Origin: Aphanothece saxicola GSE-SYN-MK-01-06B
GTDB taxonomy: Bacteria; Cyanobacteriota; Cyanobacteriia; PCC-6307; Cyanobiaceae
Reading direction: 5' to 3'
Length of the DNA: 64,000 nt
Assembly (NCBI GenBank): GCA_019359745.1
Contig: JAHHGT010000004.1
Span: 124,001 to 188,000 of the forward strand
Shown here: piece after piece, positions 35,045 to 45,920 of the stretch
Layout of the letters: each line of letters opens with the position of its first letter
How positions within the stretch are numbered: position 1 is the first letter of the stretch
Program-made: the position numbers and the translations under genes
Notes under the pieces: model-generated
Told to the model about the DNA's origin: nothing
The model's input: the letters and a program-made list of their open reading frames with translations, nothing else
Database searches by the model: none

Positions 35045-35872
35045 TTGGCCCTCCGCCGGCACAGACTGCCCCGTTTCTGGCTGGCCATCACCCTGGGTTC
35101 GGTCGCTGCGGCCATCGGTCTGGGCTACTGGTGGGAGCGTCAGCTGCCCGTGCGCCTGGAGCAGGCCTCCAGCAGCGGCCGCCTCGACGATTGCCTGCGC
35201 TACAGCGAGCAGCTGGCCGCCCTCAGCTGGCTGCCCGGCCGCTCCCCCTTCGATCGGGGCCGCTGCCTGCGGGCCAAGGCCGACCAACTCTGGGGCGAGG
35301 ACAACTGGAGCGAGGCCCTGCGCCTGCAGCGCCAGGTGATCAATTCCAGGGCCGGCACCCCGGCCGACCGGGAACGGCTCGCCCGTTGGCAGCGCCAGCT
35401 GCGGGCCACGGCGATGAACCGCTTCCAGGCCGGTGATCTGCCGGGGGCCCTGGCGGCGCTCACACCCCTTGGGGAGGAGCGCAAGGACGATGGCAGTGCC
35501 ATGGGCGACGACCTCCAGGAGATCTGGAACCGCAACCGCTCCCAGCTGGAGCGGGCGACGCTTCTGGTCAAGCAGAAGCGCTGGTGGGAGGCGCTCGACA
35601 GCCTCAACCGCATCGATCACCCCTGGTGGCGCCAGCAGAGCGATCCGCTGCGGCTGGAGGTGAAGAAGGGCCTCGACCAGCTCAAGGGCAAGGACCGGGA
35701 GCACGACAGCCATGGTTCCCTGCCCCACACGGTCTCCGGCGAGAAGCTGGATGGCCTGGTGCAACGCCGCATCGCCGCCGGCATGGACGAATGGCAGGCG
35801 TTCCAGGCGGCCTGCAAGGAGCTGGGCGGCAGGGTGGTTGAGGCCGGTCCCGAGAGCGCCTGCCAGCGCTGA
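35045..35872 (+). CDS. Unknown membrane-anchored protein beside Hsp70
   Basis: About 275 residues with one N-terminal membrane segment ('FWLAITLGSVAAAIGLGYWW') and a helical, TPR-like cytoplasmic or extracytoplasmic domain ('EALRLQRQVINSRAGTPADR', 'ALAALTPLGEERKDDGS'). The C-terminal part 'IAAGMDEWQAFQAACKELGG' is a separate helical unit. No ATG fits; I used the TTG at 35045. An AAAGGAG sequence lies about 25 bases earlier, too far for this start, so the true start may be nearer that site and use a rare codon. It follows the Hsp70-like gene directly. The function is not recognised. Confidence 0.62.
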   Translation: MALRRHRLPRFWLAITLGSVAAAIGLGYWWERQLPVRLEQASSSGRLDDCLRYSEQLAALSWLPGRSPFDRGRCLRAKADQLWGEDNWSEALRLQRQVINSRAGTPADRERLARWQRQLRATAMNRFQAGDLPGALAALTPLGEERKDDGSAMGDDLQEIWNRNRSQLERATLLVKQKRWWEALDSLNRIDHPWWRQQSDPLRLEVKKGLDQLKGKDREHDSHGSLPHTVSGEKLDGLVQRRIAAGMDEWQAFQAACKELGGRVVEAGPESACQR

Positions 35873-35884
35873 GCCCATGACAGG

Positions 35885-36130
35885 ATGGCCGCGCAGAGCG
35901 TCCCGGTGGACATGCAGCCAGGTGATCAGGTCAAGGTGAGCAGCAGCGTGGTCATCTACAACCACCCCCAGCACCGGGGAGAGGCCTTCGACATGGAAGG
36001 GCAGCAGGGAGAGGTGTTCAACGTCCTCAACGACTGGAAGGGACGTCCGATCAGTCCGAACCTGCCGGTGGTGGTGGCCTTCGGCAAGTTCCGCGCCCAC
36101 TTCCGCGAGGACGAACTGGCTGCCGTCTGA
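35885..36130 (+). CDS. ftrV: Ferredoxin-thioredoxin reductase, variable chain
   Basis: FtrV is the small alpha subunit of ferredoxin-thioredoxin reductase, which passes electrons from ferredoxin to thioredoxin for light regulation of enzymes. The 81 residues include 'MQPGDQVKVSSSVVIYNHPQ', 'GEAFDMEGQQGEVFNVLNDW' and 'KGRPISPNLPVVVAFG', the SH3-like family core. The catalytic subunit FtrC is not in this window. It begins 12 bases after the Hsp70-neighbour gene and converges on pyrR. Confidence 0.92.
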   Translation: MAAQSVPVDMQPGDQVKVSSSVVIYNHPQHRGEAFDMEGQQGEVFNVLNDWKGRPISPNLPVVVAFGKFRAHFREDELAAV

Positions 36131-36165
36131 GGCCGCTGGGTGGTCTCGCCGCGTCTGAGGCCGCT

Positions 36166-36726
36166 TCAGTCGCGCAGCAGGTAGACCCCCTCCTCGCCAT
36201 CGATGGCCTGGAGGCAGAGCTGGATCGTCTCGTGCCGGGCGGTGGGCACCACCCGACCGCAGTAATCCGGCTGGATCGGCACCTCTCGGTGGCCCCGGTC
36301 CACCATCACCAGCAGGCCCACGCGGCGGGGTCGTCCCCAGGCCTGCAGGGCCTCCAGGGCGGCCCGCACCGTACGGCCGGTGAAGATCACGTCGTCCACG
36401 AGCACCACCTGACGGCCGTCCACGGGCACCGGCAGCTGGGTGGCCTCCACCAGCCGGGTGCCCACCCGCTCCAGGTCATCGCGGTGGAAGGTGGGATCCA
36501 GGCTGCCGTGGGCGATCGGATGGCCGCAGATCGCCTCCAGGCGTCCGGCCAGCACCCGTGCCAGGGCCACACCACGGGTGGGGATGCCGAGCAGCACCAG
36601 GTCCTGGCTGTCGGCCACGGCCTCCAGCACCTGGGAGGCGAGCCTGTCGAGGGTGCGTCCCAGGTCCTGGGCGGAGAGCAGTTCCAGCCGATCGGCGGGG
36701 GCCGTACCGGCCTGAGGTCGGGCCAT
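36166..36726 (-). CDS. pyrR: Bifunctional PyrR (pyrimidine regulator / UPRTase)
   Basis: PyrR proteins bind pyr mRNA in firmicutes and have uracil phosphoribosyltransferase activity. The 186-residue protein has the PRPP-binding motif '[20 protein letters not shown]', the hood region '[20 protein letters not shown]' and 'DLTFHRDDL'-like sequence ('[20 protein letters not shown]'). In cyanobacteria salvage is more likely than RNA attenuation, and no pyr operon is seen nearby. The ATG at 36726 was chosen; the upstream frame is unlikely. It is divergent from gpmI with a 130-base gap. Confidence 0.9.
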   Translation of the reverse strand: MARPQAGTAPADRLELLSAQDLGRTLDRLASQVLEAVADSQDLVLLGIPTRGVALARVLAGRLEAICGHPIAHGSLDPTFHRDDLERVGTRLVEATQLPVPVDGRQVVLVDDVIFTGRTVRAALEALQAWGRPRRVGLLVMVDRGHREVPIQPDYCGRVVPTARHETIQLCLQAIDGEEGVYLLRD

Positions 36727-36856
36727 CGAACGTATGGCGTGTAACCAAAGCCTGACGCATCTCCGTCGCAGGAAGGTGTTTGGGGAGGGGGGCTGTAGGT
36801 TGGCTCTGCGTAGAAACGTGCAGATTTTCTCGCTGGTGAAAGCAGCTCCCTCCCAG

Positions 36857-38488
36857 ATGCATTCCGCCAGCGGCAGAGCTGATCGTGTCTCCAGCGAGAC
36901 GTCAGCTCCCGTGGCGCCCATGGTTTTGGCCATCCTGGATGGCTGGGGCTATCGGCCCGAGAGCGATCACAACGCGGTCAGGGAGGCGGACACGCCGGTC
37001 ATGGATGCCCTCTGGGCGGCCTACCCCCACACCCTGATCGAGGCCAGCGGAGCCGCTGTGGGCCTGCCGGATCACCAGATGGGGAACTCCGAGGTGGGTC
37101 ACCTCACCATCGGCTCCGGCCGGATCATCCGCCAGGAGCTGGTGCGGATCGGTCAGGCGGTGCGCAGCGGCACCATCGCCAGCAATCAGGCCCTCAACAA
37201 TCTGGGCGACACGCTGGTGGCCAGCGGTCGCCCCCTGCATCTGATCGGCCTCTGCTCCGATGGTGGCGTCCACAGCCACGTGGACCATCTCGGCGGCCTG
37301 CTGCGCTGGGCGGCCGGCCGCGGCCTCAGCGATGTGCTGGTGCACGTGGTCACCGACGGCCGTGACTCGGCCCCCCATGGCGGCCCCGGCTATCTGGCCC
37401 GCATTCAGGCCATGATCGAGGAAGCGGGCGTGGGGCGCATCGCCACCCTCTGCGGCCGCTACTGGGCCATGGACCGCGACCAGCGCTGGGAGCGCACCGA
37501 GAAGGCCTTCCGGCTGCTCACCGAGCCGTCCGAGATCTGCCCCCTCACCCCAGCGGAGGTGCTGCAGGACTCCTATGCGGAGGGCATCACCGACGAGTTC
37601 CTTGAGCCGGTGCGCCTCGCCGAGGGACTGCTGGAGAGCGGCGACGGCCTGGTCTGCTTCAACTTCCGCCCCGACCGGGTGCGCCAGCTGATGCGCGCCC
37701 TGGTGCTGCCGGACTTCGACGGCTTCCCACGCCAGTGGATCGGCCCGCTGGATGTCGTCACCTTCACCCAGTACGAGCAGGGGCTGCCGGTGCAGGTGGC
37801 CTTCCCCCCCGAGTCCCTCGACGGCCTGCTGGGCCAGGTGGTCTCCGAGCACGGCCTGCGGCAGTTCCGCACTGCTGAAACAGAGAAGTACCCCCACGTC
37901 ACCTACTTCATGAACGGTGGCATCGAGCAGGCCTTCCCCGGCGAAGACCGCCACCTGGTGCCCTCGCCCCGCGTCGCCACCTACGACCAGGCGCCGGCGA
38001 TGTCGGCGGAGAAGCTCACCGACAGCTGCATCGCCGCCATCGGCCGGGGGATCTACTCCCTGGTGGTGATCAACTACGCCAACCCCGACATGGTGGGTCA
38101 CACCGGCCAGATGGAGGCCGCCACCGAAGCCATCGCCATGGTCGATCGCTGCGTGGGCCGGCTGGTGGAGGCCACCACCCGCATGGGCGGCACCCTGCTG
38201 ATCACGGCCGACCACGGCAATGCCGAAGTGATGCAGGGCCCCGATGGGCTCCCCTGGACCGCCCACACCACCAACCCCGTGCCGGTGATCCTGGTGGAGG
38301 GTGAAAAGCGCAAGCTGGCCGGCCACGGCAACGACGTCACCTTGCGGGAGCACGGCGGCCTGGCCGACATCGCCCCCACCCTGCTGGAGATCCTCGGTCT
38401 ACCCAAGCCCGCCCGGATGACGGGCACCTCCCTGGTGGTGCCGGCCACCGCCCCCACCGCCCGGATTCCCCAGACCCTCAGCGCCTGA
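36857..38488 (+). CDS. gpmI: 2,3-bisphosphoglycerate-independent phosphoglycerate mutase
   Basis: GpmI interconverts 3- and 2-phosphoglycerate using two manganese ions. The 543-residue protein carries the phosphatase-like domain ('[20 protein letters not shown]', '[20 protein letters not shown]' with the catalytic Ser in MGNSEVGH) and the transferase domain ('[20 protein letters not shown]', '[20 protein letters not shown]'). Later metal ligands are in '[16 protein letters not shown]' and '[12 protein letters not shown]'. The start is uncertain among 36857, a GTG at 36911 and 36920; 36857 gives the usual cyanobacterial length. secG follows at 32 bases. Confidence 0.95.
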   Translation: MHSASGRADRVSSETSAPVAPMVLAILDGWGYRPESDHNAVREADTPVMDALWAAYPHTLIEASGAAVGLPDHQMGNSEVGHLTIGSGRIIRQELVRIGQAVRSGTIASNQALNNLGDTLVASGRPLHLIGLCSDGGVHSHVDHLGGLLRWAAGRGLSDVLVHVVTDGRDSAPHGGPGYLARIQAMIEEAGVGRIATLCGRYWAMDRDQRWERTEKAFRLLTEPSEICPLTPAEVLQDSYAEGITDEFLEPVRLAEGLLESGDGLVCFNFRPDRVRQLMRALVLPDFDGFPRQWIGPLDVVTFTQYEQGLPVQVAFPPESLDGLLGQVVSEHGLRQFRTAETEKYPHVTYFMNGGIEQAFPGEDRHLVPSPRVATYDQAPAMSAEKLTDSCIAAIGRGIYSLVVINYANPDMVGHTGQMEAATEAIAMVDRCVGRLVEATTRMGGTLLITADHGNAEVMQGPDGLPWTAHTTNPVPVILVEGEKRKLAGHGNDVTLREHGGLADIAPTLLEILGLPKPARMTGTSLVVPATAPTARIPQTLSA

Positions 38489-38520
38489 AGGTCTGCATCG
38501 GAGACGGCTAGTCTGGGTCG

Positions 38521-38751
38521 ATGGTCAAGAACATCGTCTCGTCCCTCTGGATGCTCAGCGGCGCCCTGCTGATCATCTCCGTTCTGCTGCACAGCCCCAA
38601 GGGTGATGGCATGGGGGGCCTGGCCTCCAGCGGCGGCTCGATGTTCAGCAGCGCCCGCAGCGCCGAGAACACCCTCAACCGCATCACCTGGACCCTGCTG
38701 TCCCTGTTCCTGGGGCTGGCCGTGGTGTTGAGCGCCGGCTGGCTGGGCTGA
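38521..38751 (+). CDS. secG: Protein translocase subunit SecG
   Basis: SecG is the small two-pass subunit of the SecYEG channel. The 76 residues have TM1 ('IVSSLWMLSGALLIISVLLH'), the conserved loop 'SPKGDGMGGLASSGGSMFSS' and TM2 ('TWTLLSLFLGLAVVLSAGWL'). The gene sits between gpmI and msrB, the usual picocyanobacterial arrangement. A TAGTCT hexamer just before the ATG could be a -10 element. Confidence 0.94.
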   Translation: MVKNIVSSLWMLSGALLIISVLLHSPKGDGMGGLASSGGSMFSSARSAENTLNRITWTLLSLFLGLAVVLSAGWLG

Positions 38752-38756
38752 GCCGG

Positions 38757-39260
38757 ATGGAACGCCGCAGTTTCCTGTCCACATTGCTGGCCCGGGTGGG
38801 CACACCCCTGGCGGGGTTGTTGCCCTTCCTGCCGGCCTCCAAAGCCCTGGCGGCGGCGAAGGCCACGGATCCCGCCTGGCAGCTGAGCCCGGCGGAATGG
38901 AAGAAGCGCCTCAGCCCGGCGGCCTATGTGGTGCTGCGCCAAGAGGGCACAGAGCGCCCCTTCAGCAGCCCGCTCAACAAGGAGAAGCGCAGCGGCACCT
39001 ACGTCTGCGCCGGCTGCCGTCTGCCCCTGTTCGCCTCAACCGCCAAGTTCGACTCCGGCACCGGCTGGCCCAGCTTCTGGCAACCCCTGCCCAAGGCGGT
39101 GGTCACCAAGACCGACTTCAAGCTGATCCTGCCGCGCACCGAATACCACTGCCGCCGCTGCGGCGGCCACCAGGGCCACGTCTTCGATGACGGACCCAAG
39201 CCCACCGGCAAGCGTTACTGCAACAACGGCGTGGCCCTGGCCTTCGTGGCTGGGGGCTGA
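38757..39260 (+). CDS. msrB: Peptide-methionine (R)-S-oxide reductase, exported
   Basis: MsrB reduces the R-epimer of methionine sulfoxide. The 167-residue protein opens with a twin-arginine motif ('MERRSFLSTLL') and a hydrophobic stretch up to 'ASKALAAAKA', so export by Tat is likely. The zinc-binding CxxC pairs are 'YVCAGCRLPLF' and 'YHCRRCGGHQGHVFDDGP'; the catalytic Cys lies in 'GKRYCNNGVALAF'. It begins 5 bases after secG. Its last 46 bases overlap the 3' end of the convergent radical SAM gene. Confidence 0.93.
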   Translation: MERRSFLSTLLARVGTPLAGLLPFLPASKALAAAKATDPAWQLSPAEWKKRLSPAAYVVLRQEGTERPFSSPLNKEKRSGTYVCAGCRLPLFASTAKFDSGTGWPSFWQPLPKAVVTKTDFKLILPRTEYHCRRCGGHQGHVFDDGPKPTGKRYCNNGVALAFVAGG

Positions 39261-40825
39261 GCGGCCTGCGGCGTCGGCGTCGGCGCTGTGAGCGGATCGT
39301 GCCCCAGCTGGTCGCCGATGCGCTCCCGGGCCAGCTGGCGGTACTCGAAGAAGTGTTCGCCGGCGGCGCAGAGGCCCAGATAGAGGGCCAGCAGGCGGGG
39401 CTGTTGCCGTGCCATCTGCCCCAGCTGCCGCCAGAACTGCCCGCGCAATCCAGGGCGGCGCAGGCCCTGGTGCCAGATCAGCAGGGCCAGCAGCCGCACC
39501 GCCCGGACCGGTGGCACGTGCATCTGCTGCGAGCAGTGGGGATTGGGGGTGATGGCGAGGCAGTGGCGCAGGCAGCGCTCCAGATAGGTGGCGGGTTCGT
39601 ACATCCGCCAGAGGGCCCCCACGTACTCCCGGCCGATGTCCTGGGGCGGACGGGAGGGCACGAAGTTCATCAGGGTGTTCTGGTCGCCGCAGCAGCCATC
39701 GGCATCCGGTAGGAGCCGTCCCTCCCGCTCCAGTCGGGTCCAGAGCGCCGTGTTGGGCGGCGCCTGGAGGATGCCCAGCATCGGCTGGGGAATGGCCGTC
39801 TCAGCGACGAACGCCTCGATGCGCTGCCCTGCGCCGGAGCGTTCCCCGTCAAAGCCGAGGATGAAACCGGCGTAGATGACCAGCCCCGCCGCATTGATCT
39901 TGCGGCAGGCTTCCGTGAGCGGATGGCGGGTGTTCTGCTGCTTGCGGGTGATTTCGAGACTGTCCTGGTCGGGGGTCTCGATGCCCAGGAAGACGCCGAA
40001 GAAGCCGGCCTGGGCCATCCGATCAAGGAGCTCGGGCTGTTCGGCCAGGTTCACCGAGGCTTCGGTCAGGAAGTTGAAGGGATAGCGATGCTCCTGCATC
40101 CAGGGAATCAGGTCGTTCAGCAGACGCTTGACGTTGTGCTGATTGCCGATGAAGTTGTCATCCACCATGAAGATGGATCCCCGCCAGCCCAGGTCGTAGA
40201 GGGTCTGAAGTTCCGCCAGGATCTGGTGGTTCTCCTTGGTGCGCGGCTTGCGGCCGTACAGGCTGATGATGTCGCAGAACTCGCAGTTGAAGGGACAGCC
40301 GCGGGAGAACTGCACCGCCATCATCAGGTAGGCATCCCGCTGCAGCAGATCGAAGCGGGGCCTGGGACTGAGGCTGACATCCGGCTTCTCGCTGGCCCGG
40401 AACATCCCGTTGTTCGCTCCACTCTCGAGGGCCGCCAGGAAGGCGGGCACGGTGAGTTCCCCCTCATCCAGGATCAGGTAGTTGGCGCCGGATTCCAGCG
40501 CATGCCCCGGCAGGGAGGTGGGATAGGGGCCACCGACCGCCACCTTCTTTCCCAGCCTTACCGCCTTGCGGATCAGATGGTGAAAGTCTTCGCGCTGCAC
40601 CATCATCGCCGAGACGATCACGAGGTCGCACCACTGCCAGTCGTCCTGGGGCTCCTCGGCCACGTTCCTGTCGTGGAAGCGCAGGTTCCATTGCGGCGGC
40701 AGCAGGGACGCCACCGTGAGGATGCCCAGCGGCGGGATGAAAGCTTTGACGCCGGCCATCTCCAGGAGCCGGTCGAACGACCAGAACGTTTTCGGGAAGT
40801 GGGGATAGAGGAGAAGGGCGTTCAT
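39215..40825 (-). CDS. B12-binding radical SAM protein (DUF4070)
   Basis: A 536-residue protein with an N-terminal cobalamin-binding domain ('ALLLYPHFPKTFWSFDRLLE', 'AVGGPYPTSLPGHALESGAN') and a radical SAM core with the CxxxCxxC cluster motif in 'FSRGCPFNCEFCDIISLYGR'. The C-terminal half ('IYAGFILGFDGERSGAG', 'CLAITPNP') fits the DUF4070 group. Such enzymes methylate unreactive carbons, for example the C-2 position of hopanoids, or modify natural products; the substrate cannot be assigned. The ATG at 40825 ('MNALLLYPHFP') was chosen over 40852. Its last 46 bases overlap msrB. Confidence 0.88.
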   Translation of the reverse strand: MNALLLYPHFPKTFWSFDRLLEMAGVKAFIPPLGILTVASLLPPQWNLRFHDRNVAEEPQDDWQWCDLVIVSAMMVQREDFHHLIRKAVRLGKKVAVGGPYPTSLPGHALESGANYLILDEGELTVPAFLAALESGANNGMFRASEKPDVSLSPRPRFDLLQRDAYLMMAVQFSRGCPFNCEFCDIISLYGRKPRTKENHQILAELQTLYDLGWRGSIFMVDDNFIGNQHNVKRLLNDLIPWMQEHRYPFNFLTEASVNLAEQPELLDRMAQAGFFGVFLGIETPDQDSLEITRKQQNTRHPLTEACRKINAAGLVIYAGFILGFDGERSGAGQRIEAFVAETAIPQPMLGILQAPPNTALWTRLEREGRLLPDADGCCGDQNTLMNFVPSRPPQDIGREYVGALWRMYEPATYLERCLRHCLAITPNPHCSQQMHVPPVRAVRLLALLIWHQGLRRPGLRGQFWRQLGQMARQQPRLLALYLGLCAAGEHFFEYRQLARERIGDQLGHDPLTAPTPTPQAAQPPATKARATPLLQ

Positions 40826-40946
40826 CGTTCGGTGGCAACGCTGCAAAGGCATCCGGACAAGGCAGCCGGACCTTGCTTTTCAACGTAGGCCGCGAATGAA
40901 TGTGCAAGCAGCAGCTGTGATTGGCAGCGGTGGCTTTTGATGCAGT

Positions 40947-41141
40947 TCAACTGCATCTCACTGCGGATTTGCTGATTACTTTTGTTGCATCTTTGACTTC
41001 AAAGTGCGGACTTCCCCGGCCTACAGCAGCAATGGCCTTGGGAGACACTCCCGTTGCCGGGGGGCTGAATCGCTCCACCCGCACGGCCACTTCCAGGAGC
41101 TCTTGCCACGGCTCGGCGATCAGGGCGTACTGGGAATTCAT
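40947..41141 (-). CDS. Possible small ORF after yoeB
   Basis: A 64-codon frame starting 3 bases past the yoeB stop. The product 'MNSQYALIAEPWQELLEVAV' has an amphipathic first helix and a basic end but matches nothing I know. The interval 40826-41144 has lower GC than its surroundings. It may be a remnant or non-coding; the close spacing to yoeB is the only positive sign. Confidence 0.25.
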   Translation of the reverse strand: MNSQYALIAEPWQELLEVAVRVERFSPPATGVSPKAIAAVGRGSPHFEVKDATKVISKSAVRCS

Positions 41142-41144
41142 GGG

Positions 41145-41411
41145 TTAGTAGTGGTAGCGACCTTGGAGGAACTCCACACGGTCAGCCTTGACGAGATGGA
41201 CACAGCGGTGCTGCTGGGTGATCCGGCGCGACCGGATGCCTGCGCCCAGGTAGTGGAGAGGCTCCGGTTTGCCGATGCCGCTGAAGGGATCGCGCAGCAC
41301 AGCGTTCATGAACTCCAGCAGGCGGCGGGCCGTGCGACGGTCGGTTTCAATCCAATGCTGCAGGTCCTCCAGAAACTCCGGATCGCACAGCGCCTCCCGC
41401 TGGGGGCTCAT
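41145..41411 (-). CDS. yoeB: YoeB-family mRNA interferase toxin
   Basis: YoeB toxins cleave mRNA in the ribosomal A site. The 88-residue protein has the family core: 'EFLEDLQHWIETDRRTARRL', 'DPFSGIGKPEPL' (catalytic Glu of the KPEPL motif), 'SRRITQQHRCVHLV' (catalytic Arg) and the terminal 'LQGRYHY' (catalytic His-Tyr). All four known active-site residues seem present. The segment 'HYLGAGIRSRR' departs from the usual 'GxxSGxWSRR'. The ATG overlaps the stop of a shortened antitoxin frame (ATGA). The ORF-track start at 41444 lies inside that antitoxin frame. Confidence 0.85.
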   Translation of the reverse strand: MSPQREALCDPEFLEDLQHWIETDRRTARRLLEFMNAVLRDPFSGIGKPEPLHYLGAGIRSRRITQQHRCVHLVKADRVEFLQGRYHY

Positions 41412-41527
41412 GCCTCCAGCTGCGCCTCGAGAACCCCAAGGCATAGCGGCGGAAGGCTGTCGCTCTGGGCGCGCTCCAGGGCCTTGAGCTGGTTGCGGGC
41501 AGCGGTGTAGGTGGTCTCGATGGCCAC
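41408..41527 (-). pseudogene. Shortened YefM/Phd-type antitoxin
   Basis: Below the ORF-track threshold. A GTG at 41527 opens 39 codons: 'MAIETTYTAARNQLKALERA' then 'QSDSLPPLCLGVLEAQLEA', ending in TGA overlapping the yoeB ATG. The first 25 residues resemble the DNA-binding start of YefM/Phd antitoxins ('TYSEARxNLxxxLExV'). A normal YefM is about 80-90 residues, and the middle and the toxin-neutralising region are missing, with only a short C-terminal piece left. It looks like an internal deletion. An in-frame GTG and the retained 4-base overlap suggest it could still be translated. Confidence 0.6.
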
Positions 41528-41668
41528 GGGAGGCGCACAGGATGTCTGTGCATGTCAGTGGCGATCCGGTGGCGTCATCCAGCTGCCGCTCGAGCGACTG
41601 GCGAATCAGCGCTGAGCAGTCGATGCGTCTGGGCCGTTCATGCGAAAGACGAATAGCCTGGCAGCGCC

Positions 41669-41696
41669 AAAAAAAAGCGCCCCCGCAGGGGCGCTT
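41669..41696 (-). terminator. Rho-independent terminator of groEL
   Basis: On the minus strand AAGCGCCCC-TGCG-GGGGCGCTT forms a perfect 9-bp stem with a tetraloop, followed by a run of T. It lies 48 bases past the groEL stop. Confidence 0.92.
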
Positions 41697-41744
41697 GGTG
41701 TTGAAGGCGAAGGAGTGGTGCTCCGACGCTGACCGCAGAAGCGA

Positions 41745-43430
<1,686 letters not shown>

Positions 43431-43435
43431 TCAGA

Positions 43436-43747
43436 TCAGTTGACGACGGCCAGGATGTCCTTCTCAGACAGGAGCACGTACTCGTCGGTGCCGAGCTTGA
43501 TGTCCGTGCCGGCGTACTTGCTGTAAAGCACCTTGTCGCCGACGCCCACTTCAGGAGCCTGACGGGAGCCGTCGTCGTTGCGCTTGCCGGGACCGATCTG
43601 GACCACTTCACCCACCTGGGGCTTTTCCTTGGCGGTGTCGGGCAGAAGGATGCCACCGGCGGTTTTCTCCTCCGATTCGGACACCTTGATGAAGACGCGA
43701 TCTCCGAGGGGTTTGACCGTGGAGACGCTGAGAGAAACGGCAGCCAT
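43436..43747 (-). CDS. groES: 10 kDa co-chaperonin GroES
   Basis: GroES caps the GroEL ring. The 103 residues include '[20 protein letters not shown]', the mobile loop '[20 protein letters not shown]' and '[20 protein letters not shown]'. The ATG at 43747 was used instead of the ORF-track 43831, which would read through the operator region. A CIRCE inverted repeat about 78 bases upstream indicates repression by HrcA. Confidence 0.96.
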   Translation of the reverse strand: MAAVSLSVSTVKPLGDRVFIKVSESEEKTAGGILLPDTAKEKPQVGEVVQIGPGKRNDDGSRQAPEVGVGDKVLYSKYAGTDIKLGTDEYVLLSEKDILAVVN

Positions 43748-43824
43748 GAAATGACGCGAAGAATGGTTGCGAAGACAGCGACGAGGGGTCGGCCGGGGCC
43801 GGGGCGTCGCTGGGGTGGGGTGAG

Positions 43825-43851
43825 TTAGCACTCACGCCCTTCGAGTGCCAA
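43825..43851. promoter_or_regulatory. CIRCE element (HrcA operator) of groESL
   Basis: TTAGCACTC-N9-GAGTGCCAA matches the CIRCE consensus TTAGCACTC-N9-GAGTGCTAA with one mismatch in the right arm (C for T). It lies upstream of groES. On the minus strand a TAGGTT hexamer at 43850-43855 overlaps its edge and could be the -10 box, so HrcA binding would block initiation. Confidence 0.93.
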
Positions 43852-43856
43852 CCTAG

Positions 43857-45464
<1,608 letters not shown>

Positions 45465-45480
45465 TCCGGGAATCTTCTCC

Positions 45481-45888
45481 ATGACCCTCACCCTGCGCGT
45501 CCTCGCCCCCGATCAGAGCGTCTTCGACGGCACCGCCGACGAAGTGATCCTGCCCGGCACCACCGGCCAGCTCGGCATCCTCACCGGCCACGTCTCCATG
45601 CTCACCGCCCTCGACAGCGGCGTGCTGCGGGTGCGGGAGGGGGGCAACTGGCAGTCGATCGCCCTGATGGGCGGCTTCGCCGAGGTGGTGGCCAATGAGG
45701 TCACCGTGCTCGTCAACGGTGCCGAACTGGGCAGCAGCATCGACGCCACCGCCGCCCAGAGCGATTTCGAGGCGGCCCAGCAGGCCGCTGTGGCCCTGGA
45801 AGGCTCCGACCCCAGCCCCGAGAAGGTCAAGGCCCAGCAGGCTCTGGCCCGCGCCCGCGCCCGTCTTCAGGCCAGCACGGCCGCCTGA
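45481..45888 (+). CDS. atpC: ATP synthase F1 subunit epsilon
   Basis: Epsilon is the regulatory stalk subunit linking gamma and the c-ring. The 135 residues have the beta-sandwich domain ('LTLRVLAPDQSVFDGTADEV', 'LPGTTGQLGILTGHVSMLTA', 'WQSIALMGGFAEVVANEVTV') and a C-terminal helical hairpin ('KVKAQQALARARARLQASTA') that can inhibit ATP hydrolysis. It starts 16 bases after atpD. Confidence 0.96.
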   Translation: MTLTLRVLAPDQSVFDGTADEVILPGTTGQLGILTGHVSMLTALDSGVLRVREGGNWQSIALMGGFAEVVANEVTVLVNGAELGSSIDATAAQSDFEAAQQAAVALEGSDPSPEKVKAQQALARARARLQASTAA

Positions 45889-45920
45889 GTTCCCCTGCGG
45901 GCCGGGAGGCTGCGGCGGCC

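Noticed and set aside
36902-38353. 483-codon minus-strand ORF
   Set aside because: Antisense shadow of gpmI; low-complexity His/Gly-rich product.
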